The notes under the pieces are model-generated. The model was given only the letters and a program-made list of their open reading frames with translations, was not told the DNA's origin and did not search any database. Both the position numbers and the translations under genes were made by a program. Of a DNA stretch of 64,000 nucleotides, positions 17,753-28,689 are shown piece by piece. Source of the stretch: an uncultured Barnesiella sp. (GTDB lineage: Bacteria > Bacteroidota > Bacteroidia > Bacteroidales > Barnesiellaceae); contig CALUFO010000007.1 of assembly GCA_944320015.1 (NCBI GenBank), positions 62,001 through 126,000 on the forward strand, in the 5' to 3' direction. Positions within the stretch are counted from its first letter, which is position 1; the number at the start of each line of letters is the position of its first letter.

Positions 17753-19933
17753 ATGGCAAAAGAAGTGAATTTGACTGAGGAACTGAAAAAAAATTTCGGA
17801 TTCGATACATTTAAGGGAAATCAGGAAGCGATTATCAGAAATTTGCTTGCCGGTAAAGACACATTTGTATTGATGCCCACCGGGGGCGGTAAATCGCTCT
17901 GTTATCAACTGCCTTCGTTGATTCTCGATGGAACAGCCATCGTGATTTCGCCCTTGATTGCGTTGATGAAAAACCAAGTCGATGCTATGCGAAATTTCAG
18001 CGCCGAGGACGGCGTGGCTCATTTTATCAACTCCTCCTTGAATAAAGCCGCGATAGATCAGGTGAAAGCCGATATCCTGTCGGGGAAGACCAAATTGCTG
18101 TATGTGGCTCCCGAATCCTTGACCAAGGAAGAGAATATCGATTTCCTCAGGCAGGTGAATGTCTCGTTTTATGCCGTGGACGAGGCGCATTGTATCTCGG
18201 AGTGGGGGCACGATTTCCGCCCGGAGTACAGGCGCATACGACCCATTATCAACGAGATAGGCGTTCGCCCGGTGATAGCGCTCACGGCGACGGCCACGCC
18301 CAAGGTGCAACACGATATTCAAAAAAATCTGGGTATGTCCGACGCCTCGGTCTTCAAGTCGTCGTTCAACCGGCCCAATCTCTATTACGAAGTACGCCCC
18401 AAAACAGCGAATATCGATAAGGATATTATCAAGTACATCAAGTCGCAGGAGGGCAAATCGGGGATTATCTATTGTTTGAGCCGGAAGAAAGTCGAGGAAC
18501 TGGCCGAGTTGTTGCAGGTAAACGGGATACGGGCGTTGCCCTATCATGCCGGTATGGATTCGACCACCCGCACCCAGAACCAAGACGCGTTCCTGTTGGA
18601 GAAAATCGATGTCATTGTCGCCACAATCGCTTTCGGTATGGGTATAGACAAACCCGATGTGCGATATGTCATACATTACGATATTCCCAAGAGCTTGGAA
18701 GGCTACTATCAAGAGACAGGCCGCGCCGGCCGAGATGGAGGCGAAGGCCAATGTATAACGTTTTATATCAATAAAGATTTACAGAAACTCGAAAAATTCA
18801 TGCAGGGGAAACCTATCGCCGAGCAAGAGATAGGCAAGCAATTGCTGTTGGAGACTGCCGCTTATGCCGAGTCGTCGCTTTGCCGTCGCAAAATCCTGCT
18901 GCATTATTTCGGAGAGGAGTATGAAGAAGATAATTGTGGAAATTGCGATAATTGCCTAAATCCTAAAAAACAAGTGGAAGCAAAAGATCAACTTTGTGCG
19001 GTGCTTGAAACTATTATTGCACTGAAAGAAAAATTCAAAGCCGAATATGTTATCGATGTCTTGCTGGGAAAAGAGACCAATCAGGTGCTTTCCTATCATC
19101 ATGAAGATTTGGAAGTCTTCGGTAGCGGGCAAGGCGAAGACGATCGCACATGGAACGCCGTTATTCGTCAGGCATTGATAGCCGGCTATATAGATAAAGA
19201 TATTGAAAACTACGGATTGTTGAAGGTGACCAAAGCCGGGCATGCGTTTTTGAAGAATCCGGTTTCGTTCAAAATCGTGAAAGATGTCGATTTTGAAGAC
19301 ATAGAGGAAGAAGTACCCATGAAGGGCGGAGCCTCGTGCGCAGTCGACCCCGAGCTGTATTCGATATTGAAAGACCTCCGCAAGAAGATAGCCAAGCGGC
19401 TGGAGCTTCCGCCGTATGTGATTTTCCAAGACCCGTCGCTCGAAGCCATGGCGACAACCTACCCGATAACGCTCGAAGAGTTGCAGAATATCCCGGGAGT
19501 AGGCGCCGGCAAGGCCAAACGTTATGGCGAGGAGTTTGTAAAAGTGATCAAGGCTCATGTGGAGGAAAATGAAATCGAGCGCCCCGAAGATTTGAGGGTG
19601 CGCACGGTCGCCAACAAATCGAAATTGAAAGTCTCGATCATACAGGCTATCGACCGCAAAATCGCCCTCGATGAATTGGCCGAGTCGAAAGGATTGGAGT
19701 TTGGAGAACTGCTCGACGAGATAGAGGCTATCGTCTACTCGGGAACGAAAATCAATATCGATTATTTCCTTCGTGAGATTATGGACGACGAGCATATCGA
19801 CGACATATTCGAGTACTTCAAAGAGAGCGAAAGCGACAGTCTCGAAGACGCTATCGAGGAGTTCGGTATGGAATCCAACGAGGAGGAGATACGGTTGGTT
19901 CGTATCAAATTCCTTTCAGAAATGGGGAATTGA
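17753..19933 (+). CDS. recQ: ATP-dependent DNA helicase RecQ
   Basis: 726 residues from ATG 17753. 3'-5' helicase in recombination and fork repair. Walker A PTGGGKSLCYQLP contains Lys47; the DEAH box is at residues 143-146, followed by the aromatic-rich loop CISEWGHDFRPEY. Motif VI appears as QETGRAGRDG. The RQC zinc cluster is CRRKILLHYFGE...NCGNCDNC around residues 380-405, followed by the winged helix and an HRDC domain (about 530-605). A further C-terminal region of about 110 acidic residues extends beyond E. coli RecQ length; it is of the sort seen in longer RecQ proteins of this phylum. A strong terminator follows. Confidence 0.95.
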   Translation: MAKEVNLTEELKKNFGFDTFKGNQEAIIRNLLAGKDTFVLMPTGGGKSLCYQLPSLILDGTAIVISPLIALMKNQVDAMRNFSAEDGVAHFINSSLNKAAIDQVKADILSGKTKLLYVAPESLTKEENIDFLRQVNVSFYAVDEAHCISEWGHDFRPEYRRIRPIINEIGVRPVIALTATATPKVQHDIQKNLGMSDASVFKSSFNRPNLYYEVRPKTANIDKDIIKYIKSQEGKSGIIYCLSRKKVEELAELLQVNGIRALPYHAGMDSTTRTQNQDAFLLEKIDVIVATIAFGMGIDKPDVRYVIHYDIPKSLEGYYQETGRAGRDGGEGQCITFYINKDLQKLEKFMQGKPIAEQEIGKQLLLETAAYAESSLCRRKILLHYFGEEYEEDNCGNCDNCLNPKKQVEAKDQLCAVLETIIALKEKFKAEYVIDVLLGKETNQVLSYHHEDLEVFGSGQGEDDRTWNAVIRQALIAGYIDKDIENYGLLKVTKAGHAFLKNPVSFKIVKDVDFEDIEEEVPMKGGASCAVDPELYSILKDLRKKIAKRLELPPYVIFQDPSLEAMATTYPITLEELQNIPGVGAGKAKRYGEEFVKVIKAHVEENEIERPEDLRVRTVANKSKLKVSIIQAIDRKIALDELAESKGLEFGELLDEIEAIVYSGTKINIDYFLREIMDDEHIDDIFEYFKESESDSLEDAIEEFGMESNEEEIRLVRIKFLSEMGN

Positions 19934-19983
19934 AATAACATTCGATCTCCTGTCGTCTTCACCCTCAATGCTAACACACCTAA

Positions 19984-20031
19984 GGAGCTGCGCCAAAATG
20001 ACCAATTTTTGGCGCAGTTCCCTTTTTTTTT
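19984..20031 (+). terminator. Terminator of recQ
   Basis: GGAGCTGCGCCAAAA and TTTTGGCGCAGTTCC form a 15-bp stem with one G-U and a short loop, followed by nine Ts. The 332-bp gap 19934-20265 otherwise holds only the candidate promoter at 20166-20198. Confidence 0.9.
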
Positions 20032-20165
20032 ACCTTTCCGGGGGCGAACATGAAATTAAGCGCTATCGATAGGGTATAGAGCCGAATATATAGGAAGCCA
20101 TGGACTTGATATTTTTGTAGCCGTGTTTGGGGTATTGAATAAAAATTTAAAATAATTATGTTAAA

Positions 20166-20198
20166 CTTGGGTTATGTTGTAAGTTTTTACTTATTTTG
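20166..20198 (+). promoter_or_regulatory. Weak promoter of the secreted-protein pair
   Basis: CTTG, 21-bp spacer, TTATTTTG: 3 of 4 and 5 of 6 informative positions against TTTG and TAnnTTTG. It is 67 bp before the ATG at 20266. Confidence 0.4.
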
Positions 20199-20265
20199 CA
20201 GCCACAATAATTTTAAAAAGAATATATTTCAAAATTTATATACAATAACTATTAAAATTAATTAA

Positions 20266-21342
20266 ATGAGAAGAATTCTTTTGTTGGCACTTGTCAGTGT
20301 CGCTTTATTGTTGTGCAGTGAAGATGTGTGTGCACGTTCTTGGCGAATCAATTCGAGTTCCGAGGCCAAAGCCGATTTTACCAGTTTGAGTGAGGCATTA
20401 AAAAGTTTAGAGGTTTTTAACGGAGATACGCTTTATCTGGATTCAGGTTGCTTTGTTTCAGGAACTTCTATAAATAAATCGGTTACCATCATTGGTACGG
20501 GATTCAACCTCGCCGGGTCACCTGTCAAAGAGGCTGTTATAGGCAGTACATTGACGATAACAACATCAAACGTAAAAGTGGAAGGGTGCGTTATTAATGG
20601 TGGTGTTACTTTTGGAAATGGTTCAACCCAAAATATAGTAGATGTTACCTTTGAAAGGTGTCGAATTTTAGGACGTATAAATAATTACAGCGATGATGCA
20701 ATCAGAGGATCAGTTAAATTCCTTTCGTGTTTTTTAGGAGATGATATAGATTTTCACCATTTAGCAAACGATTTAGTCATATCAAATTGTATTATTAGAG
20801 GATACTTGATGAATCTGAACTCAGCAACAATTACCAATAATGTCATTGTATATAATGGAAAAGACTCAAAAACAGACTATGCTTTAATGAGCATCAAAAA
20901 CAGTAGCATTTCCAATAATATCATTATCAATACCAATACGAAATACTTAGTTAATACGGACCAGACCGTTTTTTATTACAAAAACAATACCATACAGAAC
21001 ACCACTCCGGCTTCTAACAATTCTATTGTGCGTAATGTATTGAGTACGGCAGCGGAATATGCTTTCCCCAACTATCCGGACAATAAATTTATCGGCGCCG
21101 CATTGGAAGATGTTTTTGTAATGGAAGGGGGTATAGATGCCATATATGAACTTAAAGAAGGAAGCCCTGCATTGGGCTACGGAACGAATGGGTATGATTG
21201 TGGAATTTTCAGCGGTCCCTATCCTTTTGTACTTTCCGGACGCCCGAGACTTGTCCCGTACATCTATGAGGCGACTATCCCCAACCAGTCGACCGATGGC
21301 AAATTGAATATCACGCTTAAAATAAAGAGCCAAAATGAATAA
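20266..21342 (+). CDS. Secreted parallel beta-helix-like protein, unknown function
   Basis: 358 residues with a clear signal peptide (MRRILLLALVSVALLLCS, cleavage likely after the CARS/ARS region near 25). From about residue 35 the sequence has the rhythm of a right-handed parallel beta helix: short strands ending in Asn, such as LTITTSNVKVEGCVINGGVTFGNG, VDVTFERCRILGRI, DLVISNCIIRGYL, SATITNNVIVYNG and SSISNNIIINTN. This fold is shared by pectate lyases, adhesins and carbohydrate-binding surface proteins, but no catalytic motif is recognisable. Base composition is more A+T-rich than neighbouring housekeeping genes. Its last 8 bp overlap the next gene, so the two products are probably made together. 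Confidence 0.72.
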   Translation: MRRILLLALVSVALLLCSEDVCARSWRINSSSEAKADFTSLSEALKSLEVFNGDTLYLDSGCFVSGTSINKSVTIIGTGFNLAGSPVKEAVIGSTLTITTSNVKVEGCVINGGVTFGNGSTQNIVDVTFERCRILGRINNYSDDAIRGSVKFLSCFLGDDIDFHHLANDLVISNCIIRGYLMNLNSATITNNVIVYNGKDSKTDYALMSIKNSSISNNIIINTNTKYLVNTDQTVFYYKNNTIQNTTPASNNSIVRNVLSTAAEYAFPNYPDNKFIGAALEDVFVMEGGIDAIYELKEGSPALGYGTNGYDCGIFSGPYPFVLSGRPRLVPYIYEATIPNQSTDGKLNITLKIKSQNE

Positions 21343-23875
21343 TACATTACGAACCCCGATGCGGAAGATACGGAGGTGGATAATGTGTTTGAGTTTTATG
21401 TGGGCGACTCTCTTGCAGGCGCAGAACCGCATAGAATATTTTTGGAATACAGATCCGGGTATAGGTCGGGGCAATATTTTGATTGGGAATAACGAAACTT
21501 TCACTGCCGAAATCCCGACAAATGATTTGCCGATAGGCGTCAATCTTTTAGGTATTCGGGCATTAGAGGGGGGATATGCCTCCCCGACATTGCTCAGCAT
21601 GGTATTTAATGCCCTGCCATTTGGGGAAGATAATACGAAGCTCGAATATTTTTGGGACGAAGATCCCGGTATAGGCAGTGCAACTCCATATCCCATTGCG
21701 CTGGGTGGCGAAACGACGGTTCTGAATATGTCGCTCGTTACCAGTGATATACCGGCGGGCATACATACCCTTGGACTCCGTTTAGGCTATGGAAACCAAT
21801 GGACTCCTACGGTACATAATCTGGTGGCCATACTCCCTCAAAACGGGAAAGTCGACCGCATAGAATATTTTTGGGACGAAGATCCCGGGATAGGGCAGGC
21901 CATACCCTATGCGGTTGAAACCGACGAAGAAACCGTACTGGTGGATATGTCCATTTTGACCGATACGTTATCGGGCGGCATGCACCTGTTAGGTATGCGT
22001 ATCGGAAATGGCGTGAGTTGGTCGCAGACTTATACCCACCTTGTAGGTATAGCCCCGAATGGCGGAGCTATCGAAGCAGTGGAGTATTTCTGGGACGAAG
22101 ATCCCGGATATGGGAAAGCTATTCCATTAAACTTTCAAACAGGCGAATTTGCTATCGTCAACGAAGAGATACCGGTTCCCGAAGATTATGGCTCCCATGT
22201 ATTGGTCATCAGGGCAAAATCGAGTGGTATATGGGGTTCGTCGTTGGTACAGAACATCTGTGTAAACGCCACGCCCGATTTTACCCTTGCCAAGGATACC
22301 GTGTGCTGCGGTGAAGAAATAGCCATTGTAAACTTGACCACCGGCGCTACGGACGAGACCGTGTATGAGTGGGATATGGACGGTGACGGCGAACCTGATA
22401 TGGTTGGAGGTGAAGATCTGGCATATGCCTACGATGAAGCCGGAGAGTATATGGTTACGTTGTCGGTCAAAACCGTTGGAGAGTGTGAAGCTACCTGCTC
22501 AAAACCGATTGTTGTATTGGGAACTTCGGCTCCGTCGGTATCACTGAGTGCGTCATCGCAAGAGGGCTGCGACGGCGATACCATTTGCTTTGTGGCGAAA
22601 GCGCTTGACGCAGGTCTCAATCCCGAATTTGAATGGTTGGTAAACGGAGAGATTGTGGCTTATGGAGAAAGTGATATGTTGCAGACAAATACGTTGACAG
22701 ACGGTTCACAAGTACAGGTTCGTGTATATTCTTCTAATCCTTGCAGCGAGGTCGACATGGCAGAATCGGCCATTCTTACGATAAATGTGAAGCCTCTGCC
22801 GGAGGTTGCAATAGAGCCGTATTTTCCTGTATATACCACAGAAAGCGCATTTGTGCTGGACGGTGGATACCCTTCGGGCGGTATTTATTATGTAGATGGA
22901 GAAGAAGCCACATATTTCGATCCGCAAGAGCGCGGTCCGGGCATTTACTTGATTACTTATTGCTATGAGGCTCCGTCGGGTTGTAGGAATATGGCAACGC
23001 AGCGTATGGAGGTTCGTGAGGCCAACGAACATTCATTGCAGAAAGGAGATGTCAATAAAGATGAAAAAGTAGATACTTTGGACATACGATGTGCGATAGA
23101 TTTGATTTATGAACATATCTCCCCAACATGGAACAAAACTACCGCCGATATCAATGAAGATGATGACATCGATGTGAGAGATGTGGTAGGTATCGCCGGA
23201 ATTATTCTTGGCGATGACGATGTGGAAAGTTCTGCCGATACTCAATATTCAGAAAATAGTCTTATTATCGAAGATGCTTTTGTTCCAATAGGGACCAGTA
23301 CCGTGGATCTGACCTTTGAACTGAATAATAAAGATGTGGTGAGTGGTGTGCAATTTGATATGCTACTTCCGGAAGGCGTCGATTTAGAGTCTTGTACCGA
23401 AGGGTTGACGGTAGGTAAAAAATTAAATGCCACGAATAATGTCTATACGTTTTTAGCATATTCCGAAGACTTGGAATCGCTAAGCGGACAGTTTGCTGTG
23501 AAAGCCACATTGCCGATAAACCTTCTTGAAGGGGTTTATGACTTGATACCCGAAAACTGTATTATGTCTGGACCTGATATGAGCGCGTTGAATCATCAGA
23601 TAAAAGGCGGTAAATTCTGTGTAGGTATTAATACAGGAATAGAACCCGCTTTCGATGAAGGCATAACGATACAAGTAGGTCGAAACGGATTGAACGTTCT
23701 ACATGCGGTGAATGGAACACTTGCAATAACAGATATGCTTGGCCGTTTCCTATTGGCCACGGAAATAGATAGCGATGTGCAATTTGTTCCTTTATCGGGA
23801 TTGGTAGCCGGCGCTTATGTGGCCGAAGTGCGTGTCGGAGAAAAAATAGTGAGACTTAAATTTATTTGGAAATGA
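21335..23875 (+). CDS. Secreted multidomain protein with EYFWDEDPGIG repeats, PKD-, dockerin- and cohesin-like parts
   Basis: 846 residues. A signal peptide ends near residue 29 (LLQAQ). Four copies of a unit of about 72 residues begin at about 34, 104, 177 and 250, each opening with EYFW(D/N)(E/T)DPG(I/Y)G. A PKD-like domain (about 318-396, with YEWDMDGDGEPD) follows, then Ig-like segments to about 570. GDVNKDEKVDTLDIRCAIDL and ADINEDDDIDVRDVVGIAGI (about 570-630) look like the two calcium loops of a type I dockerin. A cohesin-like beta domain follows (about 640-760), then a C-terminal region similar to a T9SS sorting domain (ITDMLGRFLL...GLVAGAYVAEVRVGEKIVRLKF). Function is unknown; a surface scaffold or adhesin fits. 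Confidence is high for the gene, low for role. Confidence 0.8.
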   Translation: MNNTLRTPMRKIRRWIMCLSFMWATLLQAQNRIEYFWNTDPGIGRGNILIGNNETFTAEIPTNDLPIGVNLLGIRALEGGYASPTLLSMVFNALPFGEDNTKLEYFWDEDPGIGSATPYPIALGGETTVLNMSLVTSDIPAGIHTLGLRLGYGNQWTPTVHNLVAILPQNGKVDRIEYFWDEDPGIGQAIPYAVETDEETVLVDMSILTDTLSGGMHLLGMRIGNGVSWSQTYTHLVGIAPNGGAIEAVEYFWDEDPGYGKAIPLNFQTGEFAIVNEEIPVPEDYGSHVLVIRAKSSGIWGSSLVQNICVNATPDFTLAKDTVCCGEEIAIVNLTTGATDETVYEWDMDGDGEPDMVGGEDLAYAYDEAGEYMVTLSVKTVGECEATCSKPIVVLGTSAPSVSLSASSQEGCDGDTICFVAKALDAGLNPEFEWLVNGEIVAYGESDMLQTNTLTDGSQVQVRVYSSNPCSEVDMAESAILTINVKPLPEVAIEPYFPVYTTESAFVLDGGYPSGGIYYVDGEEATYFDPQERGPGIYLITYCYEAPSGCRNMATQRMEVREANEHSLQKGDVNKDEKVDTLDIRCAIDLIYEHISPTWNKTTADINEDDDIDVRDVVGIAGIILGDDDVESSADTQYSENSLIIEDAFVPIGTSTVDLTFELNNKDVVSGVQFDMLLPEGVDLESCTEGLTVGKKLNATNNVYTFLAYSEDLESLSGQFAVKATLPINLLEGVYDLIPENCIMSGPDMSALNHQIKGGKFCVGINTGIEPAFDEGITIQVGRNGLNVLHAVNGTLAITDMLGRFLLATEIDSDVQFVPLSGLVAGAYVAEVRVGEKIVRLKFIWK

Positions 23876-23983
23876 TAAATACGTTTTTGAGTTTCATTAT
23901 TTACAAGGTTGAACGGTTGTCTTTATACATATTGTCATGTTCTTTAAGGGGACTTTGACCTCACGTTAAATGCTCCAAATGGG

Positions 23984-24018
23984 ACGGGAAGTGTCGCAAG
24001 GATACTTCCCGTTTTTTT
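23984..24018 (+). terminator. Terminator after the secreted-protein pair
   Basis: ACGGGAAGT and ACTTCCCGT, 9-bp perfect stem, followed by TTTTTTT. The 301-bp gap 23876-24176 holds this terminator and the guaB -7 element; nothing else was seen. Confidence 0.88.
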
Positions 24019-24032
24019 GTAAAACTATCTGA

Positions 24033-25649
<1,617 letters not shown>

Positions 25650-25674
25650 CCCTGCCGGGCAAAAGATTTTCAGG

Positions 25675-25743
25675 AATAATACACTATTTTAGCGAATGTG
25701 ATATAATTTTTCTATATTTGAGTCGTTAAAATAGTGTATTATT
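25675..25743. repeat. Perfect 17-bp inverted repeat bracketing a promoter
   Basis: AATAATACACTATTTTA (25675-25691) and its exact reverse complement (25727-25743) enclose 35 bp that contain the TATATTTG -7 element (25713-25720) of the following operon. The left arm covers the position where the -33 element should lie; the right arm would be in the 5' leader. Confidence 0.85.
25713..25720 (+). promoter_or_regulatory. -7 element of the chaperone-mutL run
   Basis: TATATTTG, an exact TAnnTTTG match, 76 bp before ATG 25797, located between the two arms of the inverted repeat 25675-25743. Confidence 0.6.
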
Positions 25744-25796
25744 TTTTTGATAACACGGGGCTGTCAAGTCTCCATAAAAACACAACACATAACACA

Positions 25797-27734
25797 ATGA
25801 AAAACAAATTTCTCATAACGGCGTTGCTTGCCGGTAATTCTTGGTTTGGGGCGTTCGCTGCCGATGTCGACCCGATTATCATGAAGGTGAATAATAAGGA
25901 GATTCACAAATCGGAATTTGAATATATCTATAACAAGAACAGCCAGCAACAAATCGATCAAAAGTCGCTCGACGAATATGTGACATTGTTCAAAAACTAC
26001 AAATTGAAAGTCGCCGAGGCCGAATCTTTGGGAATCGATACGACAGAGGCTTTTAAAAACGAATTGGCCGGGTATAGAGACGAACTGGCCAAGCCGTACC
26101 TGATAGACGCTTCGGTAGATGACCGCTTGGCCAAAGAGGCTTATGAACGCATGAAAGAAGATGTGGAGGTGAGCCATATTCTGGTGGGCTTGCGCGCCCG
26201 TACCCTCGAAGACAAAGCCGAGGCCAAGAAAAAAGCCGAATCGATATTGGAACGCATCAAAGCCGGTGAGGATTTTGGCGCGTTGGCCGAGGAATATAGC
26301 GAGGACGGATCGAGGCAAAACAAAGGCTATTTGGGCTTTATTCGTGGCGGACGCACGGTCTATCCTTTTGAAAAGGCAGCGTTTGCGTTGCAACCCGGCG
26401 AAGTATCTGATGTGGTGGAGTCGCAATTTGGATACCACCTTATCAAGGTGCATAGCCGTCGTCCCAATCCGGGTGAATTTCTGCTCTCGCACATTATGAT
26501 ATTGGTGCCTCGTGATGCCTCGGACGAAGTGAAGGCTCAGAAAGAGGCCGAGGCCCGCGCCATTTATGAGGAGTTGAAAGCCGGTGCCGATTTCGCTACT
26601 TTGGCGCAAGAACGCTCGGAAGATAAAGGCTCGGCGGTTCGTGGCGGAGCGTTGCCGTGGGTGAGCAGCGGGCAATTTGTAAAAGAATTTGAAGACGCCG
26701 CTTTTGCGCTTAAAAACAAAGGCGATATTACCGAGCCGGTATTGTCGCCTTATGGCTGGCACATCATTAAATTGATGGATCGACGAGGAATCAAACCGTT
26801 TGAACAAATGCGCTCCGAAATCACGAGAATGATGGCTCGTGACGAAAGAGGAAGCATGGCTCGTGCCGCAAGGGTCGCCCAGTTGAAAACCGATTACAAC
26901 TTCTCTTTGGACGAAGCGCAACAAGAAAAATTGGTCAACTTGGCCAAAGAGACAGGGAAAGTCGATTCTTCCTACATCGCCGCCATTCACAACGACCAGA
27001 GCGTGCTCTTCTCGTTTAAGGACCATTCTTTCACGGTAGCCGATTTTGCCGCGGCTTTGCCCAAAGGCCGTGATGTGACCGTCAATGCTTCGGGATATAT
27101 TGCCGCGATGATAGCGCATGTGTCGGATAACGAGATATTGAACTTTGAGAAGAGCCAGTTGGAAAATAAATATCCCGATTTCCGCAACCTCATGAACGAG
27201 TACCGCGACGGCATGCTGCTTTTCGAGGTGAGCAACCGTGAGGTTTGGGAAAAGGCTTCGAAAGACACCGAGGGATTGCAGAAGTATTTCAAGAAAAATA
27301 AGAAGAAATACAAGTGGGATAAACCTCACTATAAAGGATTTTTAATCCAGTGCAGCGACGACACCACGGCGACGGAGGTAAAGAAGCGGCTGAAAAAGCT
27401 CGATGCCGACTCGGTAATCGTGGTATTGCCTCGTGAGTTCAATACCGACTCTTTGACAAAAGTGAAAGTAGAGCGGGGCTTGTTTGTCGAGGGAGAGAAC
27501 GCAAAGGTCGACGAACTGGTATTCGACGGGCCGGCAGTGAAAGTCGACGAGAATTTCCCTGTGGTTTTTGTTTCAGGGAAACTCCTGAAAAAGCCCGAGT
27601 CCTATACCGATGTGAGAGGGCAAGTGACAGCCGATTATCAAACCTATCTTGAAAAGGTTTGGGTCGAAAAGCTCAATAAAAAGTATCCGGTAGAAATAAA
27701 TGAAGATGTTCTAAAAACCGTTAATAAGCAATAG
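25797..27734 (+). CDS. Periplasmic peptidylprolyl isomerase with two parvulin domains
   Basis: 645 residues from ATG 25797 (MKNKFLITALLAGNSW..., signal peptide to about residue 22). The longer frame from 25734 overlaps the inverted repeat and lacks a promoter. An N-terminal SurA-like helical region (about 28-115) is followed by two PpiC-type rotamase domains (about 123-222, VSHILVGLRA...GYHLIKVHSRR; and about 229-328, LLSHIMILVP...GWHIIKLMDRRG), then a long C-terminal region of about 310 residues. It probably assists folding of outer membrane proteins. It is the first of a run with a parvulin-like lipoprotein, SurA, OstA-like, mutL and yaaA. The family is confident; individual substrates are unknown. 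Confidence 0.9.
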   Translation: MKNKFLITALLAGNSWFGAFAADVDPIIMKVNNKEIHKSEFEYIYNKNSQQQIDQKSLDEYVTLFKNYKLKVAEAESLGIDTTEAFKNELAGYRDELAKPYLIDASVDDRLAKEAYERMKEDVEVSHILVGLRARTLEDKAEAKKKAESILERIKAGEDFGALAEEYSEDGSRQNKGYLGFIRGGRTVYPFEKAAFALQPGEVSDVVESQFGYHLIKVHSRRPNPGEFLLSHIMILVPRDASDEVKAQKEAEARAIYEELKAGADFATLAQERSEDKGSAVRGGALPWVSSGQFVKEFEDAAFALKNKGDITEPVLSPYGWHIIKLMDRRGIKPFEQMRSEITRMMARDERGSMARAARVAQLKTDYNFSLDEAQQEKLVNLAKETGKVDSSYIAAIHNDQSVLFSFKDHSFTVADFAAALPKGRDVTVNASGYIAAMIAHVSDNEILNFEKSQLENKYPDFRNLMNEYRDGMLLFEVSNREVWEKASKDTEGLQKYFKKNKKKYKWDKPHYKGFLIQCSDDTTATEVKKRLKKLDADSVIVVLPREFNTDSLTKVKVERGLFVEGENAKVDELVFDGPAVKVDENFPVVFVSGKLLKKPESYTDVRGQVTADYQTYLEKVWVEKLNKKYPVEINEDVLKTVNKQ

Positions 27735-27787
27735 CGGGTTATGAATTAGTCGTAATTTAGCGGAGATTTAACCATGTAGGTGATATA

Positions 27788-28678
27788 ATGTATAAATTAT
27801 CGATAATAGTACTGTCTGTAACATTTTCGGCATGCCTTTTCACGGCGTGCCGAAGTGGGTTACAGGGCGATGAAAATTCATTGGTGCAGGTCGACGATGA
27901 AATTCTTTCGCGGCAAATGCTTGCCGAGGCCATGCCTGAGGGGCTTTCTTCGGCCGACAGTGCCGACTTTGCCGATAAATATATACACCGCTGGATTAAC
28001 GACGCTCTGTTGTATCGTGTCGCCCAAAAGAATATTCCCGATATAGACCGTATCGATGCGCTGGTCGAGGAATATCGGCGGGACTTAATCATATTTGAAT
28101 ATCGAAAACGGTTGGTCAACGAGCGGGTCGCACAGCATTTTGGCGAACAGGAAATGCTCGATTATTACGAGAAAAACACCGACATGTTCCGGTTGCGTGA
28201 GGCTATCCTCAAAGGCCTTTTCCTTAAAGTGCCGGAGAACGCGCCCAATTTGGGTCAATTGAAAAAGTGGTATTGCTCGTCCAAGCCCGACGGAGTGGAG
28301 AAGATAGAGAAATACGCTTTGAAGAATGTGGTCATTTATGACTATTTTTACGACCAGTGGATTCCTTTTGAAGAGATTGTCAGCAATATTCCGTATGAAT
28401 TTGGCAAGCCCGAAACTTTCTTGAAAACCCATTCCAAGTTGGAATTTAATAAAAACGGCTATTGGTATCTGTTGAATATCACAGAGTATCGTGTCCCGGG
28501 TGAAATCATGCCTTTTGATTTTGCCCAAACCCAAATTCAAGAGATTTTGGCAAACAGCAATCGACTGGATTTCAATAGGGAGTTGGAGGAATCGCTTTAT
28601 CGGGAGGCCGAGAAAGCAGGTGAAATAAAATGGTTTTTCGACCACAAAGAAAATATCGAAAAAGACAGTATAAAATAA
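27788..28678 (+). CDS. SurA-like periplasmic lipoprotein lacking a clear PPIase domain
   Basis: 296 residues. The N-terminus has a lipoprotein signal, with the lipobox around FTAC at residues 18-21. The region QVDDEILSRQMLAEAMPEGLSSADSADFADKYIHRWINDALLYRVAQ resembles the N-terminal chaperone part of SurA/PrsA proteins. A parvulin-like scaffold may remain in the second half (FRLREAILKGLFLKVPENAPN), but the usual rotamase signature GGELG...GYH is not visible. It may be a chaperone-only member. It lies 53 bp after the two-domain PPIase and 11 bp before surA, so it is almost surely part of the same operon and pathway. Confidence 0.75.
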   Translation: MYKLSIIVLSVTFSACLFTACRSGLQGDENSLVQVDDEILSRQMLAEAMPEGLSSADSADFADKYIHRWINDALLYRVAQKNIPDIDRIDALVEEYRRDLIIFEYRKRLVNERVAQHFGEQEMLDYYEKNTDMFRLREAILKGLFLKVPENAPNLGQLKKWYCSSKPDGVEKIEKYALKNVVIYDYFYDQWIPFEEIVSNIPYEFGKPETFLKTHSKLEFNKNGYWYLLNITEYRVPGEIMPFDFAQTQIQEILANSNRLDFNRELEESLYREAEKAGEIKWFFDHKENIEKDSIK

Positions 28679-28689
28679 ATAATAGAGTT

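Noticed and set aside
25764..27329. 521-codon minus-strand frame opposite the two-domain PPIase
   Set aside because: Same shadow effect; no recognisable domain and the plus strand has clear parvulin motifs.
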